A stretch of DNA of 64,000 bases from DASQFQ01 sp963730115 (GCA_963730115.1 CAVSQM010000006.1:62001-126000); one strand, 5' to 3'; shown: positions 7,983 through 16,580, numbered from the stretch's first letter. Notes: generated by a model not told the origin, from the sequence alone. A program made the numbers and translations.

Positions 7983-8204
7983 ATGCAGACCGAGCTCACC
8001 CACCCCGAGAGCCCCGCCGACGGCCTCGCCGCCGCCGTCGCGCTGCGCCGCCTCGCCGACCGCATGGAGGACGCCGAGGTCGAGCGGGCGCTCAAGGACG
8101 GGTGGACGTGGGCGCAGGTGGCCGAGGCGCTCGGCGTCACGCGGCAGGCCGTCCACAAGAAGCACGCCAGGAGACTGAGAGATGTTCGAGCGATTCGTCG
8201 CTGA
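7983..8204 (+). CDS. small helix-turn-helix protein preceding Clp-N gene
   Basis: 73 residues from the ATG at 7983. The C-terminal half is a clear helix-turn-helix (GWTWAQVAEALGVTRQAVHKKH), of the sort found in small regulators paired with Clp N-domain proteins. The N-terminal half is helical. The 3' end overlaps the Clp-N gene by 23 bases, so the two are translated together. The large palindrome directly upstream is the obvious candidate binding site, suggesting autoregulation; that is inference. An in-frame extension upstream to 7818 is rejected because it would cross the promoter. Confidence 0.82.
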   Translation: MQTELTHPESPADGLAAAVALRRLADRMEDAEVERALKDGWTWAQVAEALGVTRQAVHKKHARRLRDVRAIRR

Positions 8205-8637
8205 CGCGCGCCGGGTCGCGCTGCAGGCCAACAGCGTGGCGGCCGGCCTCGGCTCCTCGAGCGTGGAGGCCGAGCACCTGCTCGTCTCGCTCGCGGCCGG
8301 CGACGACGCCGCCGGACACGCCTTGCGCGACGCCGGGCTCGACCCGCAGGAGCTCCGCGACGCCATCCAGCGGGACTTCGAGCGCGTGCTCGGCAACGTC
8401 GGCATCGACGCGAGCGGCGTCGACGTCTCCGCCAACTGCCGCAGCGACACGCCGCGCTGGGGCGCGTCCGCCAAGCAGGGCCTCGAGCGGGCGCTGACGG
8501 AGGCCAAGCGCCGCGGCGACCGCAAGATCGGCTCCGAGCACATCCTGCTCGGCCTCCTGCGCGCCGAGCACGGCGCGGTCCCGCGCATCCTCGCGGCCGA
8601 GGGCATCGACCGCGACGAGCTGACCGGCCGGCTCTAG
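8182..8637 (+). CDS. Clp amino-terminal domain protein (ClpC-N-like, no ATPase)
   Basis: 151 residues made of the double Clp-N repeat. Repeat one is FVADARRVALQANSVAAGLG..SSVEAEHLLVSLA, and repeat two is SAKQGLERALTEAKRRGD..IGSEHILLGLL. The AAA+ modules of ClpC are absent, so this is an adaptor-like or decoy protein that may bind substrates or arginine-tagged proteins like the ClpC N-domain. It is coupled to the HTH gene. Its stop TAG shares the palindrome CTAG with the stop of the convergent methyltransferase gene, so the two 3' ends overlap by 4 bases. Confidence 0.85.
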   Translation: MFERFVADARRVALQANSVAAGLGSSSVEAEHLLVSLAAGDDAAGHALRDAGLDPQELRDAIQRDFERVLGNVGIDASGVDVSANCRSDTPRWGASAKQGLERALTEAKRRGDRKIGSEHILLGLLRAEHGAVPRILAAEGIDRDELTGRL

Positions 8638-9226
8638 AGCGCCACTCGCACGACCACGAACCACGGCCCGGTGTGGAGCACCTCTCCCCCGCCGAGCTCC
8701 TCGGCCAGGCCGGCGCCGGTGAAGTAGCGCTTGTAGACGTCGTGGCGTGAGCCGTCGTTGAGCACGCGCTCCTGCCACTCGACCGGCTCGTGGTCGGGCC
8801 GCACCGCGGCGTCGGCGACGACGAGCTCGCCCGCCACGCGCCGCGCCTCGGCCAGGAACCGCGCCGGCTCCTCCAGATGGCCGTAGAAGTGGCCGGTGAA
8901 GATGCGGTCGAAGGAACCGTCGGCGAACGGGAGCGGGAGCGCGTCGGCGACCACGAACTCCCCGGCGGGCACGCGCGCGGAGGCGATCTCGATCATCGAC
9001 GGACTCTGGTCGAGACCGGTGATCTCGCCCGGGAGATGGCGGGTGAGATAGCCCGTCCCGCAGGCGACGTCGAGAGTGCGAGCGGGCGACAGCGACGCGG
9101 AGCGACTGCGCGACGAGCGCCGCACGATCGTCGACCCACCCCGGCCGCTCGCGCGAGGCGAACAGCCCGGTCCCCTCGTACCACTCGTCGTACTCGGCGA
9201 GCCCGCTTCTCGTAGTACTGCTTCAG
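8634..9226 (-). pseudogene. class I SAM-dependent methyltransferase, frameshifted (two shifts near the N-terminus)
   Basis: The last ~150 residues are a normal Rossmann methyltransferase in one frame: LDVACGTGYLTRHLPGEITGLDQS, then VVADALPLPFADGSFDRI. The N-terminus continues only by changing frame twice. LKQYYEKR lies in one frame directly after the rnhB stop, EYDEWYEGTGLFASRERPGW in a second (about 9192-9110), and the Rossmann part in a third (from about 9090). The only start at the expected place is CTG at 9226, overlapping the rnhB stop as CTGA. Single-base indels elsewhere in the window make sequence error more likely than real decay. Substrate unknown. Confidence 0.65.
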
Positions 9227-9879
9227 AGCGCCAGCTGCTGGTACGCCATCGACTGGAACGACATGCGGTGCAGCGGCGACACGCCGAGCTTCTCGATCGC
9301 CGCGCGGTGCTCGGGCGTCGAGTAGCCGACGTGGGCCGCGAACTCCCACCCCGGGTAGCGCTCCTCCATCCGCCGCATGAAGCGGTCACGCGACACCTTC
9401 GCGATCACCGACGCCGCGGCGATCGCGGCCGAGGTCGCGTCACCGCCCACCACCGGGCGCTGCTCGAACCCCGTCGCGGGCACCGGGAAGCCGTCGCTCA
9501 GGCACAGGCACCCCTCGACCCCCACGCGCCGCAGCACGTCGCTCAACGCCGCGAGGTTCGTCACGTGCAGGCCCCGCTCGTCGATCCCGCGCACGCAGCG
9601 CGACGTCACCGCCACCTTCGTCGCGATCCGCAGCACCCGCGGATAGAGCTCCTCGCGCCCCTCCTCGGTGTGCTGCTTGGAGTCGTTCAGCGCCGTCAGC
9701 GCGCGCAGGTCGGCGAGCCCGATCCGCTCGTAGTCGAACAGCACCGCCGCCGCGACCAGCGGCCCGGCGAGGCAGCCGCGCCCCGCCTCGTCCGCCCCCG
9801 CCACGAACCGCGCGCCCAGAGCCCGGTCGTAGGCGAAGAGCCGGCGCCCGCTGCGGCGTCGTTTGGCGGCTCGCCTCAT
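9223..9879 (-). CDS. rnhB: ribonuclease HII
   Basis: 218-residue RNase HII, which cuts the RNA strand of RNA-DNA hybrids and removes single ribonucleotides from DNA. The catalytic DEAGRGCLAGPLVAAAV block carries the first two acids (Asp-Glu). NDSKQHTEEGREELYP follows, and the remaining acids lie in LSDGFPVP and ASVIAKVSRDRFM. The ATG at 9879 gives the basic N-terminus MRRAAKRRRSGRR. It is located between lepB and a methyltransferase in the rpsP-rnhB operon, a common actinobacterial order. Confidence 0.95.
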   Translation of the reverse strand: MRRAAKRRRSGRRLFAYDRALGARFVAGADEAGRGCLAGPLVAAAVLFDYERIGLADLRALTALNDSKQHTEEGREELYPRVLRIATKVAVTSRCVRGIDERGLHVTNLAALSDVLRRVGVEGCLCLSDGFPVPATGFEQRPVVGGDATSAAIAAASVIAKVSRDRFMRRMEERYPGWEFAAHVGYSTPEHRAAIEKLGVSPLHRMSFQSMAYQQLAL

Positions 9880-9898
9880 AGCCCGGGTTTCTACCGGC

Positions 9899-10510
9899 TC
9901 AGAGGAGCCCGATGCGCTTTGGAGGCCAGTAGGTCCCGAACGCGGCGCCGACGATCCACTCCCGTGGGACAGGTCCCCAGTAGCGGCTGTCGTCCGACGA
10001 CCCACGATTGTCGCCCATCATGAAGTAGTGATCGGCTGGAATCGTGACCTCGCGGGGGAAGTCGCACTCGCCGGCCCCGCCCTCGCAGGGCCTGATGTAC
10101 GGCTCCTTCTGGCGCTTGCCGTTCAGGATCACGTGGCCGTTGCGGATCTGCAGCCGGTCCCCCGGGCCCGCCACGACGCGCTTGATGAAGTTCACGTCGG
10201 CCTTCTCGGGCGTGGGCTTCAGGCACACCTGGCCGGTCGGCGGCGGGGCGCCGCACATGTCGTCCATCTCCGCGCCCTCAGGCGGGTGGAAGACGACGAC
10301 GTCGCCGACGTCCGGGTCGGAGAAGCGCGCGCCGATGCGGTTGACGAGCACGCGCTGGCCGATCTCGAGCGTCGGCACCATCGACTCCGACGGGATCTTG
10401 TACGGCTTGATCAGGAAGGCCTGGATGCCGAGCGCCAGCCCCAGCGCCACGGCCACGATCAGGACGAGCTCGAGGAGCGAGCCGGAGGCTGACGAGCCCT
10501 TGGTCTTCAA
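9899..10510 (-). CDS. lepB: signal peptidase I
   Basis: 203-residue type I leader peptidase. One N-terminal membrane segment (LVLIVAVALGLALGIQAFLI) is followed by the catalytic Ser in PSESMVPTL and the catalytic Lys in NFIKRVVAGPGD. The box E-like MMGDNRGSSDDSRYWGPV follows. It cleaves signal peptides on the outer face of the membrane. The apparent start is TTG (10508-10510), three bases after the rplS stop; no ATG or GTG gives a complete membrane anchor. A four-cysteine segment (DDMCGAPP..GQVCLKP and PCEGGAGECDF) lies in the extracytoplasmic part and could form disulfides. Confidence 0.95.
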   Translation of the reverse strand: MKTKGSSASGSLLELVLIVAVALGLALGIQAFLIKPYKIPSESMVPTLEIGQRVLVNRIGARFSDPDVGDVVVFHPPEGAEMDDMCGAPPPTGQVCLKPTPEKADVNFIKRVVAGPGDRLQIRNGHVILNGKRQKEPYIRPCEGGAGECDFPREVTIPADHYFMMGDNRGSSDDSRYWGPVPREWIVGAAFGTYWPPKRIGLL

Positions 10511-10513
10511 GGC

Positions 10514-11041
10514 TCAGGACTTGGCGTCGTCGGCGCCGCTCTCGGCGGGCGCCTCGGCGGCGTCCGGCTCGGCGGGTGCCTCTTCCAGCGCCTGCGCGTC
10601 GACGGCCTCGCCGGGGACCTCGTCATCGGCGGCGGCAGCCGCCTGGGCGGCGGGATCGTGCAGCAGGCCCGCCTCGACGACCTCCTCCGCCTGGCCGGTG
10701 TAGCGGCGCTCGCGCACACGTGCGCGCTTGCCGACGCGGCCGCGGAGGTAGTAGAGCTTGGCCCGGCGGACGTCGCCGCGGGCGGCGACCTCGATGCGCT
10801 CGATCTTCGGCGAGTGCAGCGGGAACGTGCGCTCCACGCCGACGCCGAACGACTGCTTGCGGACGGTGAACGTCTCGCGCACGCCCTCGCCCTGCCGCTT
10901 GATGACCACGCCTTCGAAGACCTGGGTACGGCGGCGCGTGCCCTCGACCACCTGGAAGTGGACCTTCACCCGATCCCCGGCCTGGAAGCTGGGGACACGG
11001 CGCAGTTGCGCGCGCTCGAGGGAGTCGATGACGGTGCTCAT
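10514..11041 (-). CDS. rplS: 50S ribosomal protein L19
   Basis: 175 residues, of which roughly the first 117 are the L19 fold: FQAGDRVKVHFQVVEGTRRRTQVFEGVVI, then VRETFTVRKQSFGVGVERTFPLHSP and KLYYLRGRVGKRARVRERR. L19 sits at the 30S-50S interface. The remaining ~58 residues are an Ala/Glu/Asp/Pro-rich, low-complexity acidic tail absent from E. coli-type L19. The ATG at 11041 was chosen because it begins MSTVIDSLERAQLRR, a normal L19 N-terminus. It follows trmD after 47 bases. Confidence 0.95.
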   Translation of the reverse strand: MSTVIDSLERAQLRRVPSFQAGDRVKVHFQVVEGTRRRTQVFEGVVIKRQGEGVRETFTVRKQSFGVGVERTFPLHSPKIERIEVAARGDVRRAKLYYLRGRVGKRARVRERRYTGQAEEVVEAGLLHDPAAQAAAAADDEVPGEAVDAQALEEAPAEPDAAEAPAESGADDAKS

Positions 11042-11088
11042 GGCGAGAAGGGCGTCCGCGGGCGTTGACCCACCGCGGAAGCGGCGGC

Positions 11089-11773
11089 CTATGGTAGCGG
11101 ACCCCCGGCGCGGCGACGGCTCTGCTGCAGGCGCCATTGCCGGATCTCCTCGTGGTGCCCGGAGAGGAGCACGTCGGGCACCGTCCAGCCGCGCCAATCG
11201 GCCGGCCGCGTGTAGTGCGGGTACTCCGGCCCGCCCTCCAGCGCCGGGCTGAAGGACTCCTCCATGGCCGAGTCGGCGTGCCCCAGCGAGCCCGGCAGCT
11301 TGCGCAGCACGGTGTCCGCCACCACCATCGCCGCGAGCTCGCCGCCGGCCAGCACGTAGCGGCCGATCGACAGCTCCTCGGTGCAGAAGTGGTCGATCAC
11401 CCGCTGGTCGAAGCCCTCGTAGCGCCCGCACAGCAGAGTGATGGCCTCCTCCCCCGCGAGTGTGTCGGCGAGCGCGTCGTCGAGCAGCCGCCCGCCGGGC
11501 GTCAGGGCGATCACGCGGCGCTGCTCGCGCAGCTCGACGCGGGTCGATCCCGTAGCGCGCTCGCAGGGCCGCCTCGACGACGTCGACGCGCAGCACCATC
11601 CCCGCCCCGCCGCCGAACGGGACGTCGTCGACCTTGCCCGCCTTGATCGGCGTCGTGGCGCGCGGGTCGACGGTGTCGAGCACGTGGCCGTTGGCGATCG
11701 CGTTGGCCACGTGACGCTGGGTGCGGAACCAGTCGAACCAGTGCGGGAAGAGGGTGAAGACGTCAATCCGCAT
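11089..11773 (-). CDS. trmD: tRNA (guanine-N1)-methyltransferase TrmD, one frameshift
   Basis: TrmD methylates G37 of tRNAs and is normally essential. The first ~76 residues (MRIDVFTLFPHWFDWF .. VDDVPFGGGAGMVLRVD .. ALRARYGIDP) lie in one frame, and the rest (VELREQRRVIALTPGG .. LLCGRYEGFDQRVIDHF .. IGRYVLAGGELAAMV .. SGHHEEIRQWR) in another. The change occurs at about 11540-11550; adding one C after CCGCG there would restore a 228-residue protein. Because both parts are well conserved and the gene is usually indispensable, a one-base sequencing or assembly deletion is the likely cause. It overlaps rimM by 11 bases. Confidence 0.93.
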
Positions 11774-12239
11774 CGAGGAACCCCAGGTCGACGTCGACGC
11801 GCCCGCCGGGCACGTCCAGCGAGCGGATCGCGTCGCCCACCATCGGGACGAGCAGCTCGGTGCCGTCGGGCCGCTCGACCTCGAGCATCTCGACGGAGGG
11901 CAGCTCGACCATCCGGCGGACGCGGCCGACCTCGCGCTCGCCGTCGGTCACCGCGAGGCCCTCGAGCTCGTGGGCCCACCACTCGCCGTCCTCGAGCGCG
12001 GGCGCGTCGGCCAGCGCCACCTGCAGCGGGCGGCCGTGCAGCGCCTCGGCGGCCTCGCGCGTCTCGCAGCCGGCGAGCCGTACGACCGGCCGCTCGTCGG
12101 TGCCGGAGCGGCGGACGATCTCGCCGAGGTCGGTCGGCGTGCCGAGCGCCAGCAGCCGCGGACGCGGGCCGTTGACGTGGAAGGAGCCGTCGAGGCCATG
12201 GGCGCGCCCCACGCGCCCCGCCTCGAGGAACCGCTCCAC
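11763..12239 (-). CDS. rimM: 16S rRNA processing protein RimM
   Basis: 158-residue ribosome maturation factor that binds S19 and helps 30S head assembly. The N-terminal beta-barrel begins LEAGRVGRAHGLDGSFHV, and the linker and PRC-like barrel include WWAHELEGLAVTDGEREVGRV and LLVPMVGDAIRSLDV. The position between the KH-domain gene (4-base gap) and trmD (11-base overlap) is the standard operon order. ATG start at 12239. Confidence 0.95.
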   Translation of the reverse strand: MERFLEAGRVGRAHGLDGSFHVNGPRPRLLALGTPTDLGEIVRRSGTDERPVVRLAGCETREAAEALHGRPLQVALADAPALEDGEWWAHELEGLAVTDGEREVGRVRRMVELPSVEMLEVERPDGTELLVPMVGDAIRSLDVPGGRVDVDLGFLDAD

Positions 12240-12243
12240 GGGC

Positions 12244-12477
12244 CTACTCCACGATGTCGACGAGGACGCGGCGGTTGTCCTTGACCGCAGCGGCCTTGAC
12301 GACCGTGCGCAGCGCCTGCGCGGTGCGCCCGCCGCGGCCGATGATGCGGCCGTAGTCGTCGTCGTCGACGGAGAGCTCGAACACCAGCGTGCCGTCGTCC
12401 TCCTCGAACTCCTCGACCTTCACCGCCTCGGGCTTCTCCACGAGCGCCCCGACGAGGTACTCGAGCAGCTCGCGCAC
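12244..12477 (-). CDS. khpA: KH domain RNA-binding protein KhpA
   Basis: 77-residue single KH-domain protein found between rpsP and rimM in Gram-positive bacteria. The GXXG RNA-binding loop is visible as RIIGRGGRTAQALRTVV. The N-terminal MRELLEYLVGALVEKPEAV is also typical. It partners with KhpB in some species, in controlling cell division and RNA binding. Six bases separate it from rpsP upstream and four from rimM downstream. Confidence 0.95.
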   Translation of the reverse strand: MRELLEYLVGALVEKPEAVKVEEFEEDDGTLVFELSVDDDDYGRIIGRGGRTAQALRTVVKAAAVKDNRRVLVDIVE

Positions 12478-12483
12478 GAGTGG

Positions 12484-12723
12484 CTAGATGCCCTGGGTCT
12501 TGAGGAGCTTGCGGACCGTGTCCGACGGCTGGGCGCCGTGCCCGAGCCAGTAGCGGGCGCGATCCTCGTCGATCTGGATCGTCGACGGATCGGTCTGCGC
12601 GTTGTAGCGCCCGATCGTCTCGATCACGCGGCCGTCGCGGGGCGAGCGGCTGTCGGCGACGACGACGCGCCACACCGGGTCCTTCTTCCCGCCGACGCGG
12701 GTGAGTCTCATGCTGACGGCCAT
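12484..12723 (-). CDS. rpsP: 30S ribosomal protein S16
   Basis: 79-residue S16. MRLTRVGGKKDPVWRVVVAD and ETIGRYNAQTD are diagnostic. It heads the rpsP-khpA-rimM-trmD-rplS-lepB-rnhB operon. The first ATG (12723) adds four residues (MAVS) before the usual Met. A TANNNT box, TAACCT, lies at 12740-12735 on this strand, about 12 bases before the ATG, so the transcript probably has a leader of only a few bases. Confidence 0.96.
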   Translation of the reverse strand: MAVSMRLTRVGGKKDPVWRVVVADSRSPRDGRVIETIGRYNAQTDPSTIQIDEDRARYWLGHGAQPSDTVRKLLKTQGI

Positions 12724-12737
12724 AACGCGCGAGGAGG

Positions 12738-13220
12738 TTAGCGCAGGCGGCGCGGTGCGCCGAGCGGGAGGGGCGAGTCGGGTTTGAGCTCGCCGAGGCG
12801 CAGGAGGGTGACGACGCGCTGGGCGCCGCCCTTGGTGGCGAGGCGGCTGAGCACGTGTTGCAGCTCGGTGAGGTCGCGGCAGTTGACGGTCAGCAGCACG
12901 TCGGTCTCCCCCGCCACCAGCGCGGCGGCCGTCACTTCGGGCAGCTCGGCGACGACCTGGGCGAAGCGCCGCTCGGTCGCCTCCTCGTGCGCGCCGAGCG
13001 TGACCGAGACGTAGACGCAGAGGCCGAAGCCGGCCTTCTCGCGGTCGAGCTTCGCGTGGATGCCCTCGATCACGCCGGACTCCTTCAGCCGGCGGACGCG
13101 GTTGAGCGTGGCCGCGGGGCTGAGACCGGCGAGGCGGGCCAGCTCGACGTTGGGGCGGTCGGCGTCCTGCTGGAGCTCGTTGAGGAGCAAGACGTCGGTT
13201 TCGTCAAGTCTTTGTGCCAT
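12738..13220 (-). CDS. Lrp/AsnC family transcriptional regulator
   Basis: 160 residues. The N-terminal winged HTH (LDETDVLLLNELQQDADRPNVELARLAGLSPAATLNRVRRLKE; shown only to mark residues 5-47) is followed by a RAM/ACT-like ligand domain (GFGLCVYVSVTLG .. VTAAALVAGETDVLLTV). Such proteins sense amino acids or related metabolites. It is divergent from an EamA exporter 71 bases away, the usual arrangement for a regulator and its target exporter. Its start codon lies inside an inverted repeat (13199-13229), suggesting autoregulation. TATTCT at 13234-13229 could be its -10. Confidence 0.93.
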   Translation of the reverse strand: MAQRLDETDVLLLNELQQDADRPNVELARLAGLSPAATLNRVRRLKESGVIEGIHAKLDREKAGFGLCVYVSVTLGAHEEATERRFAQVVAELPEVTAAALVAGETDVLLTVNCRDLTELQHVLSRLATKGGAQRVVTLLRLGELKPDSPLPLGAPRRLR

Positions 13221-13237
13221 TTGACGAAAGAATATTC
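13199..13237. promoter_or_regulatory. inverted repeat plus palindrome at the lrp/EamA divergent promoter
   Basis: TTTCGTCAA (13199-13207) and TTGACGAAA (13221-13229) form a perfect 9-bp inverted repeat with 13 bases between, spanning the Lrp-type gene's start codon. It is followed immediately by the perfect palindrome GAATATTC (13230-13237). Both are AT-rich islands in very GC-rich DNA, as expected of an Lrp-family operator. Binding here would block the regulator's own start and could also act on the divergent exporter. This is inferred from position and symmetry only. Confidence 0.6.
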
Positions 13238-13291
13238 AACAACAGTGCGCAAGTGCGGGCTCCGTGGCCCGCCTGTGCTTCCGTGGACGGC

Positions 13292-14198
13292 ATGAACCGC
13301 TCCGCCCTCGCCGCGCTCACGGCCGCCGGCCTCATGTTCGGCCTGACCGTGCCGCTCTCCAAGGTCGCCCTCGGGTGGCTCGACCCCGCCTGGCTGGCGG
13401 CGGTGCGCTTCGGGCTGGCCGCGCCCAGTGCTCGCGCTGATCGCGTGGCGGGCGCTGCCGGCCGCGCTGTCGCCGCGCGTGGCGGCGTGGGGCGCGATCG
13501 GCTACGGCGGGATGGTCGTGCTGCAGAACCTCGGCGTCGAGCGCACGAGCGTCACGCACGCGGCGATCATCTTCGGCGCCGTGCCGGTGTTCGTGGCGGC
13601 GGGCGCCGCGCTGACGCGCCGCGCGGTCGCTGGGCCGGCGGCGTGGTCGGGCTTCGGCGTCGCGCTCGGCGGCGTCGCGCTCGTGGCCGGCTCGGGCGGC
13701 GACGCGTCGCTGTCGGGCGACGCGCTGGTGGCCGGCTCGGCGCTGCTCGGCTCGGCGCTGATCGTGGTCCAGGGCGAGTTGCTCGAGGGCCGCGACCCGG
13801 TCGCGGTCACCGCGGTGCAGATGAGCGCCGCCGGGCTGTTCGCGCTCGTGTTCGCGCTCCCGACGCAGCTGCCGACCGGTGCGCCCGTGCCGGCGGAGGC
13901 GATCGCGCTGGCGGCGCTCATCAGCGTCGGCTCGCTGATCCCGTTCTCGCTCTACGCCTACGGGCAGGCGCGCGTGTCGCCCGAGCTGGCGGGCGCGTTC
14001 GTCAACCTCGAGCCGGTGGTCGGCGTGGCCGCGGGCGTGCTCGCGTTCGGCAACCCGTTCGGGTCGTGGCAGGCCCTCGGCGCGGTGCTGGTGATCGCCG
14101 GGCTGGCGCTCAGCGCTGGCGCATCAGGGCGCCGAGATCGGGCATCTTCCCGCTCGACAGCCCCTTCATCAGCTTCCGCATCTCCCCAAACTGCTTGA
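13292..14198 (+). CDS. EamA/DMT family transporter, one frameshift
   Basis: Drug/metabolite transporter with about ten membrane helices in two EamA repeats. The first ~45 residues (MNRSALAALTAAGLMFGLTV .. VRFGLAAP) are in one frame, and the rest (LALIAWRALPAALSP .. YGGMVVLQNLGVERTSVTHAAII .. FVNLEPVVGVAAGVLAFG) in another. The junction is at about 13426-13432, where removing one base of CCCAGTGC restores the frame. The divergent Lrp-type gene suggests that export is induced by an amino acid-like ligand. The 3' end overlaps ffh by about 89 bases tail-to-tail, so the real stop may be slightly different. Confidence 0.85.
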
Positions 14199-15441
14199 CC
14201 AGCTGGTTGACCTGCTGGACGGAGGTGCCCGAGCCCTTCGCGATGCGCAGCCGGCGTGAGCCCTTGATCGCCTCGGGGTGACGGCGCTCCCACGGCGTCA
14301 TCGACGTGATGATCGCCTGCACGCGGTCGAGCTCGCGCTCGTCGACGTTCATCTTCGAGAGCTGGTGGCCGGCGAGGCCGGGCATCATCCCCAGCAGCGA
14401 GGTCAGCGGGCCCATCTTGCGGATCTTCTGGAGCTGATCGAGGAAGTCCTCGAGCGTGAACTCGTTCTTGCGCAGCTTGCGCTCGAGCTCCTTGGCGTCG
14501 TCCTCGTCGACCTGCTTCTCGGCCTTCTCGATGAACGAGAGGACGTCGCCCATCCCGAGGATCCGCTGCGCCATGCGGTCGGGGTGGAAGCGCTCGAAGT
14601 TCTCGATCTTCTCGCCGGTGGAGGCGAACAGGACCGGCTTGCCGGTGACCGCCTTGACCGACAGCGCGGCGCCGCCGCGGGCGTCGCCGTCGAGCTTGGA
14701 GAGGATCACGCCGTCGAACTGCGCCGCCTCGGCGAACTGCTCGGCGACGTTGACGGCGTCCTGGCCGGTCATGGCGTCGACGACGAGCAGGACGTTCGTG
14801 GGCTTGACCGTCTGCTTGATCTTGGTCAGCTCGGCCATCAGCGCCTCGTCGATGTGCAGGCGGCCGGCGGTGTCGACGATCAGCACGTCCTTGCCGTCGC
14901 GCTCGGCCTGGTCGCGCGCCCAGGCGGCGATCTCGACCGGGTCGGCGTCGGTCCCGCGCTCGTAGACGGTCGCGCCGGCCTGGCCGCCGACCTTGACCAG
15001 CTGCTCGACGGCGGCGGGCCGGTAGACGTCACAGGCGGCGACGCCGACCGACGAGCCGTGCTCCTCGCGCAGGAAGCGCGCGAGCTTGGCGGTGGCGGTC
15101 GTCTTGCCCGAGCCCTGGAGGCCGGCCATGAGGATCACCGTCGGCGGGCGCGAGGAGAACGCGAGCCCGGCCGACGAGCCGCCCATCAGCGTCGTCAGCT
15201 CCTCGTTGACGATCTTCACGACCTGCTGGCCGGGGTTGAGCTGCTTCTGCACCTCGGCGCCGAGGCAGCGCTCCTTGACCGCGTTCGTGAACTGCTTGAC
15301 GACCTTGAAGTTGACGTCCGCCTCGAGCAGCGCGAGCCGGATCTCGCGCATCGCGCGGTTGATGTCGTCCTCGGTCAGCGCGCCACGCGCGCGGACGCCG
15401 GAGAGCGTCTCTTGGAGCTTCTCGGAGAGGGAGTCGAACAC
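14110..15441 (-). CDS. ffh: signal recognition particle protein Ffh
   Basis: 443-residue SRP54 GTPase. It binds signal peptides and 4.5S/6S RNA and docks with FtsY. The N domain is followed by the G domain, with GLQGSGKTTATAKLA (P-loop), DVYRPAAVEQL, DTAGRLH, TKIKQ.. and SKLDGDARGGAALS. The Met-rich M domain (MGPLTSLLGMMPGLAG .. RIAKGSGTSVQQVNQLVKQF) forms the C-terminus. ATG start at 15441. It is transcribed after the SPFH, NfeD and ftsY genes, so both SRP GTPases share one transcription unit. Confidence 0.97.
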   Translation of the reverse strand: MFDSLSEKLQETLSGVRARGALTEDDINRAMREIRLALLEADVNFKVVKQFTNAVKERCLGAEVQKQLNPGQQVVKIVNEELTTLMGGSSAGLAFSSRPPTVILMAGLQGSGKTTATAKLARFLREEHGSSVGVAACDVYRPAAVEQLVKVGGQAGATVYERGTDADPVEIAAWARDQAERDGKDVLIVDTAGRLHIDEALMAELTKIKQTVKPTNVLLVVDAMTGQDAVNVAEQFAEAAQFDGVILSKLDGDARGGAALSVKAVTGKPVLFASTGEKIENFERFHPDRMAQRILGMGDVLSFIEKAEKQVDEDDAKELERKLRKNEFTLEDFLDQLQKIRKMGPLTSLLGMMPGLAGHQLSKMNVDERELDRVQAIITSMTPWERRHPEAIKGSRRLRIAKGSGTSVQQVNQLVKQFGEMRKLMKGLSSGKMPDLGALMRQR

Positions 15442-15452
15442 TCCCTCTCAGC

Positions 15453-16580
15453 TTAGGGGGCCGGTGGCGTGGCCGGGGGCGGTGCCTCCGGCGACGTCGG
15501 CTCGGGACCGTCCGGCGCAGGCGGTGGCAGCTCGCCGGGCAGCTGCCCGACCTCCGGCGGCGTGTAGGTCGCGGCGCCGGCGGCCTCGGCGGCCGCGTCG
15601 CGGGCTGCGCGCGCTGCTTCCGCTGCGTCGGCCGCCGCTTTTGCGTCGATCTCGTCCGTGCCGCCGGACTTCGGCCGCGGCTTCGGCGGCGGCGGGCTAT
15701 CGCCGCCGCGCCCGAGGCTGCCGAGCGCGCTCCCGATATTGCCGAGCGCCTGGTTGAACTCGCTCGGGATCACGAAGATCTTGTTCGCCGACCCCTGGGC
15801 GAGCTGCGGCAGCATCTGCAGGTACTGGTAGCTGAGGAGCTGCTGGTCGGGGGCGCCGTCGTGAATGGCCTGGAAGACGGTCTCGATCGCCTTCGACTCG
15901 CCCTCTGCGCGCAGGATCGCCGAGGTGCGGGCGCCCTCGGCCTTCAGCACCGCCGCCTGCTTCTCGCCCTCGGCGGTGAGGATCTGCGACTGCTTGACGC
16001 CCTCGGCGGTGAGGATCGTCGCGCGGCGGTCGCGCTCGGCGCGCATCTGCTTCTCCATCGCCTCCTGGACCGTGCGCGGCGGCTCGACCGACTTGAGCTC
16101 GACGCGGTTGACGCGGATGCCCCAGCGGCCGGTCGCCTCGTCGAGGACGACGCGCAGCTGCGAGTTGATGTTGTCGCGGCTGGTCAGCGTCTCCTCGAGC
16201 GTCAGCCCGCCGATCACGTTGCGCAGCGTGGTGACGGTGAGCTGCTCGATCGCCTGCAGCGGGTTGGCGATCTCGTAGGTCGCGGCCTTCGCGTCGGTGA
16301 CCGTGAAGTAGATGACGGTGTCGATGCCGACCACGAGGTTGTCCTCGGTGATCACCGGCTGCGGCGGGAAGGCGACGACCTGCTCGCGGAGGTCGATCAG
16401 CGGCTTGACGCGATCGACGAACGGGATGATCAGCGTCAGCCCGGGATCCAGCGTCCGCGCGTAGCGGCCGAGCCGCTCGACCACGCCGGCTCGCGCCTGC
16501 GGCACGATCCGCACGCCCGAGGCGGCCACGATGAACACGAAGACCGCCAGGACGATCAGTGCGATGACAGCTGCGCTCAT
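15453..16580 (-). CDS. SPFH/Band 7 (stomatin-like) protein
   Basis: 375 residues. One N-terminal membrane helix (VIALIVLAVFVFIVAASG) is followed by a Band 7/SPFH domain (VRIVPQARAGVVERLGRYARTL .. VVGIDTVIYFTV .. SRDNINSQLRVVLDEATGRWGIRVNRVELKSV). A coiled coil of Ala/Glu/Lys repeats (TAEGVKQSQILTAEGEKQAA) and a Pro/Ala-rich tail complete it. Stomatin-like proteins form membrane ring cages and pair with NfeD proteins; the gene directly upstream is NfeD, 9 bases away. The role here is presumably membrane microdomain or protein quality control. Confidence 0.93.
   Translation of the reverse strand: MSAAVIALIVLAVFVFIVAASGVRIVPQARAGVVERLGRYARTLDPGLTLIIPFVDRVKPLIDLREQVVAFPPQPVITEDNLVVGIDTVIYFTVTDAKAATYEIANPLQAIEQLTVTTLRNVIGGLTLEETLTSRDNINSQLRVVLDEATGRWGIRVNRVELKSVEPPRTVQEAMEKQMRAERDRRATILTAEGVKQSQILTAEGEKQAAVLKAEGARTSAILRAEGESKAIETVFQAIHDGAPDQQLLSYQYLQMLPQLAQGSANKIFVIPSEFNQALGNIGSALGSLGRGGDSPPPPKPRPKSGGTDEIDAKAAADAAEAARAARDAAAEAAGAATYTPPEVGQLPGELPPPAPDGPEPTSPEAPPPATPPAP

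Noticed and set aside
11530..11560. Programmed ribosomal frameshifting in trmD
   Set aside because: No slippery heptamer or downstream pseudoknot was seen, and many unrelated genes show similar one-base breaks, so sequence error is simpler.
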